A stretch of DNA of 64,000 nucleotides from VRUE01 sp033856195 (GTDB taxonomy: Bacteria > Actinomycetota > Thermoleophilia > Solirubrobacterales > 70-9), in assembly GCA_033856195.1 (NCBI GenBank), contig JAWVFL010000002.1:62001-126000 (forward strand). The letters are read 5' to 3'. Position 1 is the first letter of the stretch. The number at the start of each line of letters is the position of its first letter. The notes beneath the pieces were generated by a model that searched no databases, was not told where the DNA came from, and worked only from the letters and a program-made list of their open reading frames with translations. Below are positions 9,036-17,155 of the stretch, in pieces. A program made the translations under genes and the position numbers.

Positions 9036-10232
9036 TCAAGTCGCAGGGTTGAACAAGACTTCAGTTTTGGCTGGACTTGCCAAGTCGTCTAGGGCGAGCG
9101 CTGTTTCGATCTCGGAGGCGCAGGCAGAAAGCGGCCGCCCGACCCGGTCTTCTACTGACTTCAGCCTGTTCAAAACGGTTTGACGGCTGACTTTCAGCGC
9201 AGCTGCCGTCGAGGCACCATTGCGATTCGCGGCAAAATAAGCACGGAGAGTGAGTCGAAGGGTTACGCCGCCATCGGATGCACCGGATAGCGGCGCAAGG
9301 TAGAGGTCACGAAGCGACGCTGACAGCAGCTCATCTCGCGCTATTGAGGCGAGGGTGGCAACGTTCGCATAGCGGATGAGGCTGCCGGGACGACGCGCGG
9401 CGATAGCGAATGCCGCTTCGGCTTGGTGATAGGTACGACGCCAGCCAGCTAAGCCGCAAGCAGCCTCGCCAATAGCCAGAGTAACTCGTTCCGGCCAGTG
9501 AGAGGCTACGAGCTCTTCGATCTGGCCGATATCAGGTTGCTCTCTGCGCCCGAGCCACGCCCAGACCGTGTGGTTGCCATTACGGACAAGGAACGCAACG
9601 CAGTCGAGGGCATTGGCCAGCCCCGTGACCACACTCAAAGCGCCGGGACCACCCGCGATCGCCGCAATGTGACAGACATCAAAGTCATACCGCAGCTCGC
9701 TGGTGTCGAGAGCTTCACCTGCGAGCAATCCCTTTACAATCGCGAGCCGTCTCAGTGTAGGAGACACAACTCTTTCGCTTTCCAGCCTGTGCTCTTCACT
9801 GACGGCAGCAACTAGTCGGTCGAAAAGGACGCCTTGGATGCGCAGCAGATCAGAGAGCTTCACCCGCTCTACAAGGCCGGCTTCTTCCGCCTCTTTTGTC
9901 AAGAGGTCTTTAACGAGTGTGTCGCACGCTGCGTAGCGCCGCACAACGGCATCGACGGGCAAACCGTTGCGAGCAGCGAGCCTTGCCTGGCTGAGCAGCA
10001 CCGCCGGGATCGGCCGCATATGCAGTTCGCTGCACTTGATCGCATCAAGCCCATAGGTGAGGCCTGCAGTTACGGCCCTTGGTAGGCCATCCACATATTC
10101 GGGATCGGTAATGCCAGCGCTGTCGGCGACCGATTTGATCCGATTGAGAAGATCGCGCTCGATTTCATCTCGCCGGGCTTCGAGCCGAGCGCAGATTGCC
10201 TGGCGGTCCTGCCGTAACGAGTGTAAGCCCAC
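9036..10232 (-). CDS. PucR-type transcriptional regulator
   Basis: About 398 residues. The C-terminal 60 residues hold the PucR-type helix-turn-helix (AAALKVSRQTVLNRLKSVED), and the middle region (about 165-300) resembles the degenerate GGDEF-like CdaR segment of this family. The N-terminal half matches the putative sensory domain of actinobacterial PucR-like proteins. I prefer the GTG at 10232 because GGAGG lies 6 nt upstream; a GTG at 10238 abuts the ribosome site. Regulators of this type control nearby catabolic or secondary functions, but no such operon is adjacent. The only neighbours are a possible short peptide gene upstream and small secreted proteins downstream on the same strand. 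Confidence 0.85.
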   Translation of the reverse strand: MGLHSLRQDRQAICARLEARRDEIERDLLNRIKSVADSAGITDPEYVDGLPRAVTAGLTYGLDAIKCSELHMRPIPAVLLSQARLAARNGLPVDAVVRRYAACDTLVKDLLTKEAEEAGLVERVKLSDLLRIQGVLFDRLVAAVSEEHRLESERVVSPTLRRLAIVKGLLAGEALDTSELRYDFDVCHIAAIAGGPGALSVVTGLANALDCVAFLVRNGNHTVWAWLGRREQPDIGQIEELVASHWPERVTLAIGEAACGLAGWRRTYHQAEAAFAIAARRPGSLIRYANVATLASIARDELLSASLRDLYLAPLSGASDGGVTLRLTLRAYFAANRNGASTAAALKVSRQTVLNRLKSVEDRVGRPLSACASEIETALALDDLASPAKTEVLFNPAT

Positions 10233-10396
10233 GCGCACCCTCCGCTACATCGCCTGCTCGGACAACTCAATCAGTCCAAAATAGGACTCTGTTCTCATGC
10301 CGACGCGGCACTGTAACAAGTTGATGGGCGACAATGAAAAAGAGTATTTTTCCGGTCTTCGGTGTGAGTCAGGATGCCATTCGGCGGCGGTGGATC

Positions 10397-10447
10397 CGCA
10401 AAAGGGCTTGGCGTTGGCAACTTCATCAGCCGGCCACCGCCAAGCCC
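10397..10447 (-). terminator. hairpin terminator after the 19-codon ORF
   Basis: A 10-bp perfect stem, GGGCTTGGCG (10404-10413) and CGCCAAGCCC (10438-10447), is followed on the minus strand by TTTT. It lies just downstream of the stop of the small reading frame at 10457-10516, so it would end a very short transcript. Confidence 0.6.
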
Positions 10448-10456
10448 CTGCCTATC

Positions 10457-10516
10457 TCATCGCGGCTTGACGGTCGAAACTGCAGGAATCACTGGCGATA
10501 CCGACTTGATTGTCAT
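10457..10516 (-). CDS. possible 19-residue peptide gene
   Basis: A short frame encodes MTIKSVSPVIPAVSTVKPR. It has an ATG with an AAGGGGG ribosome site at proper spacing, an AT-rich upstream region suitable for a promoter, and a 10-bp terminator hairpin immediately after the stop. It lies in the gap between a PucR-type regulator and a divergent ArsR-type regulator. The composition (Ser, Val, Pro, Lys; no membrane segment) could suit a signalling peptide, a modified-peptide precursor or a leader peptide. I know of no homologue. The evidence is the arrangement of signals, not similarity. Confidence 0.4.
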   Translation of the reverse strand: MTIKSVSPVIPAVSTVKPR

Positions 10517-10541
10517 GGGCACCCCCTTCTAGTTATCTGAT

Positions 10542-10555
10542 TCAAGAATTCTTGA
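10542..10555. promoter_or_regulatory. 14-bp perfect palindrome, possible operator
   Basis: TCAAGAATTCTTGA is a perfect palindrome in an AT-rich block (about 10530-10600) that is unusual for this genome. It lies 143 nt upstream of the ArsR-type gene and 26 nt upstream of the minus-strand peptide ATG, so a regulator bound here could act on either unit. The ArsR-type protein is the obvious candidate but this is inference. Confidence 0.4.
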
Positions 10556-10697
10556 TTAAAATAAGAAGATTAAAGCAATCAATAAGGATTGATGCGTAGC
10601 GCTCGCTTTGCATGTACTTTCCGGTCTAAACAGCGGGGCTGTACCGAATTGGCGAACTACCGGTACCGCCTCAAAGCGAGAGGAGCTACCGGGGCCC

Positions 10698-11339
10698 ATG
10701 GCAAAGCAGCAGAAGAAGAAGGCAGACCGCAAGAAGAGCGATGAACTAGTCGATCAGAAGCTCATCGCCGGTCTTGGGCACCCACTGAGAGTGCGCTGCC
10801 TCGCCCTTCTATGCGACAAAACGTGGAGTCCTCGCCAACTCTCGGATGAGCTCTGTGAGGGGCTAAGCCAAGTCTCCTACCACATCAAAGTGCTTCGGGA
10901 AACAGGCTTGATCGAGCCGGCAGGTACGCGCCCGGCTCGCGGAGCCACCGAGCACTTCTATCGCTCCGTTCACCCGCTCGTCATTCCTGAGGGTCTTTGG
11001 TCGAAGCTCCCCAAGGGTGCGCGGATGAAAATCGTGGGGGACGTGCTGAAGGACATCGATAATGACGTGACCGCGTCCGTCAAGGCCGGAACCTTTGACG
11101 GCCGCGAGGACTTTCATGTGAGCTGGACACCGATGCAGCTCGACGACAAGGGCTGCAAAGAGCTGGCAGCCAAGACCGATCGCTTTATGGAAGAGCTCCT
11201 AGAGGTCCAAGCCGAATCTTCAAAACGACTCGCAGAGGAGCCCGGCGAGGCAATCCCCACCTCCGCGGCGATACTGGTTTTCGGATCGGCCCGCGGCTCC
11301 GATGACGGCAGGAGAGCTTCAGCCCGCAAGCGCGGCTGA
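10698..11339 (+). CDS. ArsR-type winged-helix transcriptional regulator
   Basis: 213 residues. A basic N-terminus is followed by an ArsR-like winged helix (about 20-90): LGHPLRVRCLALLC, then SPRQLSDELCEGLSQVSYHIKVLRETGLI, in which the recognition helix is SQVSYHIKVL. The remaining 120 residues are charged and helical, resembling the actinobacterial 'helix-turn-helix domain-containing' group that carries a C-terminal dimerisation or sensor region. No metal-binding Cys cluster is visible. The ATG at 10698 has GAGAGGAG (10678-10685) upstream; an in-frame start at 10608 is rejected because it lacks a ribosome site. It faces away from the peptide and PucR-type genes. Confidence 0.85.
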   Translation: MAKQQKKKADRKKSDELVDQKLIAGLGHPLRVRCLALLCDKTWSPRQLSDELCEGLSQVSYHIKVLRETGLIEPAGTRPARGATEHFYRSVHPLVIPEGLWSKLPKGARMKIVGDVLKDIDNDVTASVKAGTFDGREDFHVSWTPMQLDDKGCKELAAKTDRFMEELLEVQAESSKRLAEEPGEAIPTSAAILVFGSARGSDDGRRASARKRG

Positions 11340-11575
11340 GCACGTTTTTGGCGCTAGGAGTTCGTTCGAAGGAGAGTGCATGCCGAGGTAGTCGGCTCAC
11401 CCGGCATCGCCGAGTTGGCATCGGTAGATGACGGCTTGGCCTAGTCCTCAACTTGCGGTGATCGTCGCCTCTGTTTCGTCCGCAAAGGGCGGATTCACGA
11501 TTCGCCACAGAGCGGCCGCTTGACTACCTTGCGCTGACCCGGTCTACCGCCGGCCCAGGTTCCACACTGAGATAC

Positions 11576-14269
11576 ATGGCTTCCGCTCCCACAGCCCACG
11601 TTCCGCCGCAGAACATTGAGGCGGAGGAATCGGTGCTGGGCGCGATGCTGGTCTCCGAGCCGACGCTGACGCGGGTGATCGACGAGGTCAAGCTCAACGC
11701 GGGCGACTTCTATCTGGAGAAGCACGCGGCGATCTTCACCTGTGCTCACGATCTCTACGCGGCCTCCAAGCCGGTAGACGAGCTCAGCGTCACCGAGGCG
11801 CTGGTGCAGCGCAACCAGATCGAGGGGGCCGGTGGCAAGCACTACGTCTCCGAGCTGGCCGCCAAGGTCCCAGCCGCCGGCAACGCCAAGCACTACGCCG
11901 AGATCGTCCAGCAGAACTCGCTGCTCCGCCGCCTGCTCGGCGCCGGCCAGCAGATCCAAGGCTGGGTGCACGAGCGCGACGGCGAACCACGCGAGCTCTC
12001 CGAGCGGGCCGAGAAGCTGCTTTTCGACGTCGCCCACAAAGAGCAGGCGAGCGACTTCAAACTGCTCTCGGAGATCCTCCACCTCGAGGTCGACCGCCTC
12101 GAGAAGCTCTCCACTGGCGAGCTCGAGCTGACCGGCACCCCGTCCGGCTTCCGCGACATCGACTCGATCACCGGGGGATTCCAGCCGGGGAACTTGATCA
12201 TCGTGGCTGCACGGCCGGCGATGGGGAAGTGCCAATCCGCACAAAGTCTGGTGTATGACCCTAGTACGGGCGCTCGCCGGCGGGTGGCAGAGCTCTTCGC
12301 GGCGCACACTCGAGGTGAGGAGGTGTGGGTTGCTTCTCTGGGTCCCGACCTGCAGATGAAGCCTGCAAAGGTCGCTGCGATAGAGAGCAATGGTCGTAAG
12401 AAGGTGTACCGGCTGACCACGCGCCTGGGCAGGTGGACCGAGGCCACCGCGAACCACCCCGTGCTGACCAGCTCCGGTTGGCGGGAGTTGGGCGATGTCG
12501 AACCGGCCATGAGGGTCGCCGTCCCGCGTCGCCTTCCTGGACCCAACAGGAGTGCCGAGCTTCCAGACGCGGAGGTTGTTTTGCTCGCCGCCCTCATCGC
12601 CGACGGATCGATCGGAGGTGGAACTCCGGCCTACTGCTACGGCTCAGATTCCGGTGTCGTCTCGGTAGTGGAGGAGGCCGCTCAGGAATATGGCGTTCGG
12701 TTCAAGCCGGCGCGGCGAGATGCCAAGGGGAGTTCGTATCTGACCTCGGGCAATCGACGAGGCGGAAATCCGGTCAGTCAAATGCTGTGTGGCCATGGGC
12801 TCATGGGTCTTCGCTCCGCGGAGAAGTTTGTCCCGGACGCAGTCTTCGGACTTGGCGACGATCAGATTGCCCGCTTTCTCGGCGTCATGTACGCCTGCGA
12901 CGGGCACGTCTACTGCAGCGACCGCCTGGCGCAGATCGGCTACACGACGATCAGCGAGCGCTTGGCCCGAGACGTTCAGCATCTGCTGCTGCGCTTGGGC
13001 ATCGTGGCGACGATCAGAACGTTGAAGCGCCCTGCCTATGACGGGACGGGAAAAGTTGCCCGGGAGGTCAGGATCACCGGGCAGGCCGGCATGCGGCGGT
13101 TCTGCGAGCTGATTGCCGTCCCCGGCAAGGAGGAGAAACAAGCCGAGGTCTTGGGGCGGATTGCTGTCTCACCACGGTCGACGAATACAGACACGTTGCC
13201 AGCCGAGATCTGGGACGATATTTTGCTTGCCAAGGGCGACCGTCCTTGGGCCGACGTCAGCGAGTCGACCGGTCGGCCGCGCAACCACAACTGGCACATC
13301 GGCGGGCGCTGTCCCTCACCGGGGTTGGTGGCGGAGCTCGCAACGGCGACTGCATCGCCGGCCCTCGAGGAGCTCTGCGACTCGGACATCTGGTGGGACG
13401 AAGTCGAGTCGGTCGAGTACGTGGGCGAAGAAGAGACTTACGACCTCGACGTCCCCGGGCTGCGCAATTTCGTCGCCGACGACATCATCGTCCACAACAG
13501 CGCCCTGGTCGCCAACATCGCCGAAAACGTGGCGGTCAAGCGGCAGCGGCCGGTTGCCTTCTTCTCGCTCGAGATGTCCGAGGTCGAGCTGGCCCAGCGC
13601 TTCATCGCCTGCCGGGCGCGGATCTCCGGCGACAAGCTGCGCAAGGGCCAGGTCTCCCAGAAGGACTGGCCGAAGGTGGTGCGGGCCTGCAACGAGCTGG
13701 AGGAAGCGCCACTCTGGTTTGACGACTCCTCTGACCTCGGCGTGCTCGACCTGCGGGCCAAGGCGCGTCGCCTGCACGCCCAGGAACAAGACAAGGGCGG
13801 GCTCGGGCTGATCATCGTCGACTACCTGCAGCTGATGCGCACCGACGATCCCCGCGCCAACCGGGTCGAGCAGGTGGGGCAGATCAGCCGCGGGCTGAAG
13901 ATCCTCGCCCGCGAGCTGGAGGTGCCGGTGCTGGCTATCTCCCAGCTCTCACGCGCGCCCGAGCAGCGCCACCCGCCCAAGCCGATGCTCTCCGATCTGC
14001 GCGAATCCGGGAACCTCGAGCAGGACGCCGACGTCGTCGCCTTCCTCTTCCGCGAGGACTACTATCGCGACCCCGAAGACGAGCCCGACGGCCTCGCCGA
14101 CCTGATCATCGCCAAGCATAGGAACGGGCCGATCGCCTCGCCGAAGCTGGTCTTCCTCGACCGCTTCCCCAAGTTCGCCGACTTCGCCGGCCAGGACCAG
14201 CCGATCGAGCAGCCCGCCGGCGAGGGCTCGCCGATCGACGACGTGGCGGCCGCGGGGCCGGAGTTCTAG
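11576..14269 (+). CDS. dnaB: replicative DNA helicase DnaB, intein-containing precursor
   Basis: The 897-residue precursor contains a 474-residue DnaB split by a 423-residue intein. The N-terminal domain (PPQNIEAEESVLGAML) and linker are typical. The P-loop reads ARPAMGK, then jumps to SALVANIAENVA after the intein. Downstream are the Walker B segment LGLIIVDYLQLM (about 743-754) and the conserved ISQLSRAPEQR and DLRESGNLEQDADVV motifs. DnaB unwinds DNA at the fork as a hexamer, so the intein must splice out for the cell to replicate if this is its only copy. The stop is adjacent to the start of the helicase loader gene. The extein length after removal is normal for the family. Confidence 0.97.
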   Translation: MASAPTAHVPPQNIEAEESVLGAMLVSEPTLTRVIDEVKLNAGDFYLEKHAAIFTCAHDLYAASKPVDELSVTEALVQRNQIEGAGGKHYVSELAAKVPAAGNAKHYAEIVQQNSLLRRLLGAGQQIQGWVHERDGEPRELSERAEKLLFDVAHKEQASDFKLLSEILHLEVDRLEKLSTGELELTGTPSGFRDIDSITGGFQPGNLIIVAARPAMGKCQSAQSLVYDPSTGARRRVAELFAAHTRGEEVWVASLGPDLQMKPAKVAAIESNGRKKVYRLTTRLGRWTEATANHPVLTSSGWRELGDVEPAMRVAVPRRLPGPNRSAELPDAEVVLLAALIADGSIGGGTPAYCYGSDSGVVSVVEEAAQEYGVRFKPARRDAKGSSYLTSGNRRGGNPVSQMLCGHGLMGLRSAEKFVPDAVFGLGDDQIARFLGVMYACDGHVYCSDRLAQIGYTTISERLARDVQHLLLRLGIVATIRTLKRPAYDGTGKVAREVRITGQAGMRRFCELIAVPGKEEKQAEVLGRIAVSPRSTNTDTLPAEIWDDILLAKGDRPWADVSESTGRPRNHNWHIGGRCPSPGLVAELATATASPALEELCDSDIWWDEVESVEYVGEEETYDLDVPGLRNFVADDIIVHNSALVANIAENVAVKRQRPVAFFSLEMSEVELAQRFIACRARISGDKLRKGQVSQKDWPKVVRACNELEEAPLWFDDSSDLGVLDLRAKARRLHAQEQDKGGLGLIIVDYLQLMRTDDPRANRVEQVGQISRGLKILARELEVPVLAISQLSRAPEQRHPPKPMLSDLRESGNLEQDADVVAFLFREDYYRDPEDEPDGLADLIIAKHRNGPIASPKLVFLDRFPKFADFAGQDQPIEQPAGEGSPIDDVAAAGPEF
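12230..13498 (+). mobile_element. DnaB intein with LAGLIDADG homing endonuclease
   Basis: Residues 219-641 of the precursor, inserted after the P-loop Lys (GK/C) and ending VHN before Ser+1. Splicing blocks are present: Cys1 (CQSAQSLVYDP), block B with TANHPVL (about 290-296), block F (EEETYDLDVPG) and block G (NFVADDIIVHN) with the penultimate His and terminal Asn. Two LAGLIDADG-type motifs, LLAALIADGSIGGG (about 336-349) and FLGVMYACDGHV (about 435-446), keep their acidic residues, so the endonuclease may be active. This is a class 1 intein at the well-known P-loop insertion site of DnaB. Predicted Cys1, His-Asn and Ser+1 chemistry all look intact. Confidence 0.95.
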
Positions 14270-14998
14270 ATGGCGATCGCGCGCAGCGAACCCTTCCGCG
14301 AAGTCTCCTGCCCGCTCGGCGTCTGCGACGGCTCCGGCTGGATCCTCGGCCCCGAAGACGTGGCACGCGAATGCGAGTGTCGCGGCCAGCGCCTCAAACG
14401 CGGCCGCGTGCGCGGCGTCGCCTCGGTGATCCCGCCCCGCTACCGCGGCGTCTCCTTCGACCGCCCGCCGGTCTCCGACATGGCGCGGGACCTGCAGACC
14501 AAGGCCGCGGTCGGCGAGGTGCGAGGTTTCATCGACGCGCTCGAGGAGCGGCTCGGGGCGGGGCGGGGGCTCTGGCTGTTTGGCGACACCGGCACCGGCA
14601 AGACGACTCTGGCGATGCTCGTCTCCAAGGTGGCCCTGGAGTCGGGCCATTCCGTCGCGATCTACTCGCTGCCCAAGCTGCTCGCCCACATCCGCCGCAC
14701 CTATGACTCCGAGCCCGGGGGCGATTCCTACCTCGCCTTCTTCGAGCGGCTCACCTCGGTCGACCTGCTCCACATTGATGATCTCGGAGCCGAGAAACGA
14801 AGCGACTGGGTGCTCGAGCAGCTCTACGCGCTGATCAACGAGCGCTATGAGGCGCAGCGCTCCGTACTCGTCACCACCAACCTTCCGCACGAGGAACTCG
14901 AGGAGCAGATCGGCAGCCGCACCGTCTCGCGTCTCAGCCAGATCTGCGACGAGGTGCCGCTCTTCGGCTCCGATCGCCGCTACGGCAAGGTCGCCTAG
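14270..14998 (+). CDS. DnaC/IstB-like AAA+ helicase loader
   Basis: 242 residues starting immediately after the dnaB stop. The N-terminus has a Cys pattern (CPLGVCDGSGW ... CECRG) that could bind zinc. The AAA+ core follows: Walker A GDTGTGKT (about 105-112), Walker B LLHIDDLGAEK (about 165-175), sensor I VTTNLP and a C-terminal arginine-rich SRTVSRL segment. The family loads replicative helicases onto DNA (DnaC, DnaI) or assists transposition (IstB). Position next to dnaB with no transposase nearby favours the helicase-loader role. Confidence is high in the family and moderate in the exact function. Confidence 0.88.
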   Translation: MAIARSEPFREVSCPLGVCDGSGWILGPEDVARECECRGQRLKRGRVRGVASVIPPRYRGVSFDRPPVSDMARDLQTKAAVGEVRGFIDALEERLGAGRGLWLFGDTGTGKTTLAMLVSKVALESGHSVAIYSLPKLLAHIRRTYDSEPGGDSYLAFFERLTSVDLLHIDDLGAEKRSDWVLEQLYALINERYEAQRSVLVTTNLPHEELEEQIGSRTVSRLSQICDEVPLFGSDRRYGKVA

Positions 14999-15026
14999 CC
15001 GACCGACAAGGCACAATGCTCCGGCG

Positions 15027-16379
15027 ATGCCAGGGCTAGTGATAGTCGGCGCTCAGTGGGGCGACGAGGGCAAGGGCAAGGTCACCGACCTGCTTGCCGA
15101 GCGCGCCAGCGCGATCGTGCGCTTCCAGGGCGGCAACAACGCCGGCCACACGATCGTGCGCGACGGCGAGGAGTTCAAGTTCCACCTGATCCCCTCGGGG
15201 ATCCTCTATCCGGACAAGGCCTGCGTGATCGGCAACGGCGTCGTGCTCGACCCGAGCGTCCTGCTCGGTGAGATCGACGGCCTGCGGCGCCGCGGCGTCG
15301 GCATGAACAACCTGAAGATCTCCGCCAACGCGCACCTGATCATGCCCTACCACGTGCTGCTCGACACGGCCGGAGAGGTGAAGCTGGGCAAGCTCTCGCT
15401 TGGCACCACCCGCCGCGGCATCGGCCCCTGTTACGCCGACAAGGCGCTGCGCCTCGGCATCCGCGTCCAGGACCTGCTCGACGAGAAGATCCTCCGCGCC
15501 AAGATCCGCACCGCGCTGGAGCCCAAGCAGCAGGCCCTGCGCGAACTCTCGGTGCAGCGGCGCAAGCTGCGCAAGGAGGCGGGCGAGGGCAGCGTCGCCG
15601 AGGGCGGGATCGAGGACGCGCCGGACCCCCGTCTCGACCTGCACACGATGACCGAGGAGCACGTCAACTACGGCCACCGCCTCGAGCCCCACATCGCCGA
15701 CACCTCGCGGCTTTGCTGGGACGAGCTCGACGCCGGCAACACGGTGATCTTCGAGGGCGCCCAGGCGACCTTGCTCGACCTCGATCACGGCACCTATCCC
15801 TTCGTCACCTCCTCCAACCCGATCGCCGGCGCGGCGACGGTCGGGGCCGGCATCGGTCCCACCGACATCAGCGAGGTCTGGGGTGTCGCCAAGGCCTACG
15901 CGACCCGCGTCGGCGCCGGGCCGTTCCCGACTGAGCTGGAGGACGCCACTGGCCGCCACATGGTCGAGAAGGGCCACGAGTACGGCACGACGACCGGTCG
16001 CGAGCGGCGCTGCGGCTGGATGGACCTGGTGGCGCTGCGCTACGCGGTGCGGCTCAACCGGATGACGTCGCTGGCTATCACCAAGCTCGACGTGCTCAGC
16101 GGGCTCGAGACCCTGCGCGTGGCGGTCCGCTATCGCTCACGCGAGGGCGCGCTGCTCGACAGCTTCCCCTACCACCAGTCGATCCTGCACGGCGCCGTGC
16201 CGGAGTACGAAGAGCTACCCGGATTCGATGCCGACCTCGAGCAGTGCCGCAGCGAGGACGACCTGCCAGCCGAGGCCCGCGCCTACCTCGACTACATCGC
16301 CGACGCCGCCGGCGTGCCGATCCGCCTGGTCGGCGTTGGGCCGGGCCGCGATCAGGTGGTCTGGCTCGGCTCAGCCTAG
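15027..16379 (+). CDS. purA: adenylosuccinate synthetase
   Basis: 450 residues from the ATG at 15027. Characteristic motifs include the P-loop-like WGDEGKGKV near the N-terminus, NNAGHTIV, GTTRRGIGPCYADK, EGAQATLLDLDHGTYPFVTSS and TTTGRERRCGWMDL. The enzyme condenses IMP with aspartate using GTP, giving adenylosuccinate, the first committed step from IMP to AMP. It is slightly longer than the typical 430 residues because of a charged insertion (about 190-215, RRKLRKEAGEGSVAEG). Its end overlaps the convergent lipoprotein gene by 9 nt. An upstream in-frame extension is rejected because it overlaps the helicase-loader gene. Confidence 0.97.
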   Translation: MPGLVIVGAQWGDEGKGKVTDLLAERASAIVRFQGGNNAGHTIVRDGEEFKFHLIPSGILYPDKACVIGNGVVLDPSVLLGEIDGLRRRGVGMNNLKISANAHLIMPYHVLLDTAGEVKLGKLSLGTTRRGIGPCYADKALRLGIRVQDLLDEKILRAKIRTALEPKQQALRELSVQRRKLRKEAGEGSVAEGGIEDAPDPRLDLHTMTEEHVNYGHRLEPHIADTSRLCWDELDAGNTVIFEGAQATLLDLDHGTYPFVTSSNPIAGAATVGAGIGPTDISEVWGVAKAYATRVGAGPFPTELEDATGRHMVEKGHEYGTTTGRERRCGWMDLVALRYAVRLNRMTSLAITKLDVLSGLETLRVAVRYRSREGALLDSFPYHQSILHGAVPEYEELPGFDADLEQCRSEDDLPAEARAYLDYIADAAGVPIRLVGVGPGRDQVVWLGSA

Positions 16380-17123
16380 GGTCGCGCCTAGGAGGGCGGC
16401 GACCTTCCAGGCGCCACCTTCTGCCTTCAGCGGCATCGCGTAGGTCTGGTGGCCGGCACCGTAATAGATCAGGAAGCCCTGCTCGCCGTCGTGGCGGAAG
16501 CTGCCGGCGTCGACGGTGGTGATCTCGCGCTCAATGGCGGCGGGCAAGGTGCGGGTGAAGACCTGGAGAGCCGTGCCGCAGTCGGCGTTCCTGTATTCGG
16601 GCGCCTGCGAAGCGAGCTGTTCGAGCTGTTCGATGTTCGACTTCGCGAGGTAGGAGCAGGCCGTGTCCCACTTTCCTTCGGTGCGGGCAACGTAGAAGCC
16701 GTGGACGATTTCCGCCACTTCCTGCAGTTCAGATTCGTCGCCCTCGTCGCCGAATTCCTGGACGCTGTTGTCGCCGCCGTTGCTGCGGAATTGCTCGGAG
16801 CCACCGCCCGACACCTTAAGCGGCGCCTCGCCGCCCTGGGAGCTTGACCCGCCGCCGCCCTGCTTGCCATGCGACTGGCCGTCTTTGGCGCCGCCCTGAC
16901 TCTGGCCACCATTTTGGCCTTGGCCATCGCGCTGGGCCTGCGAGCTGCCTTGAGTGCCACCGCCGTCGCTTGCCGTGGTCCCGGTCGTCGTCGCGCTACT
17001 CGTCGTTGGCGCCTCGGTCGAGCCGCTCGAATCCGAATCGGAGCCGCCGCAGGCCGCGAGCAGCACCGCGACCAGCACGGCGGCGATGAAAGCCGCGAAC
17101 GGCTGTTTCCCCTCCCTATTCAC
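16371..17123 (-). CDS. putative lipoprotein, paralogue of the upstream gene
   Basis: About 250 residues from a GTG at 17123. A signal sequence (FAAFIAAVLVAVLLAACGG) ends in a lipobox with Cys at about 25. A long Ser/Thr/Gly/Gln-rich low-complexity linker (about 26-110) then leads to a 130-residue globular domain. That domain matches the neighbouring 17156-17680 protein along its length: QEFGDEGDESELQEVAEIVHGFYVARTEGKWDTACSYL versus the neighbour's GEEGSKSALEEGAEVVQGFFAARAEGDWAGTCAQL, and both end with FLIYYG and a 'MPL..EG..WK(V/I)A' segment. The fold may be SnoaL/NTF2-like, but I cannot assign a function. No strong ribosome site is seen, so the start is uncertain. Confidence 0.75.
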   Translation of the reverse strand: MNREGKQPFAAFIAAVLVAVLLAACGGSDSDSSGSTEAPTTSSATTTGTTASDGGGTQGSSQAQRDGQGQNGGQSQGGAKDGQSHGKQGGGGSSSQGGEAPLKVSGGGSEQFRSNGGDNSVQEFGDEGDESELQEVAEIVHGFYVARTEGKWDTACSYLAKSNIEQLEQLASQAPEYRNADCGTALQVFTRTLPAAIEREITTVDAGSFRHDGEQGFLIYYGAGHQTYAMPLKAEGGAWKVAALLGATLG

Positions 17124-17155
17124 CGTCAACGATTGTATTCGATCGGCCTGAGCGT

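Noticed and set aside
10334..10540. 68-residue plus-strand frame upstream of the ArsR-type gene
   Set aside because: No ribosome site, Arg/Trp-rich composition, and it overlaps the peptide unit with its terminator on the other strand.
14270..14998. IstB transposition protein of an IS21-type element
   Set aside because: No IstA transposase or terminal repeats nearby; adjacency to dnaB and full-length AAA+ core favour a helicase loader.
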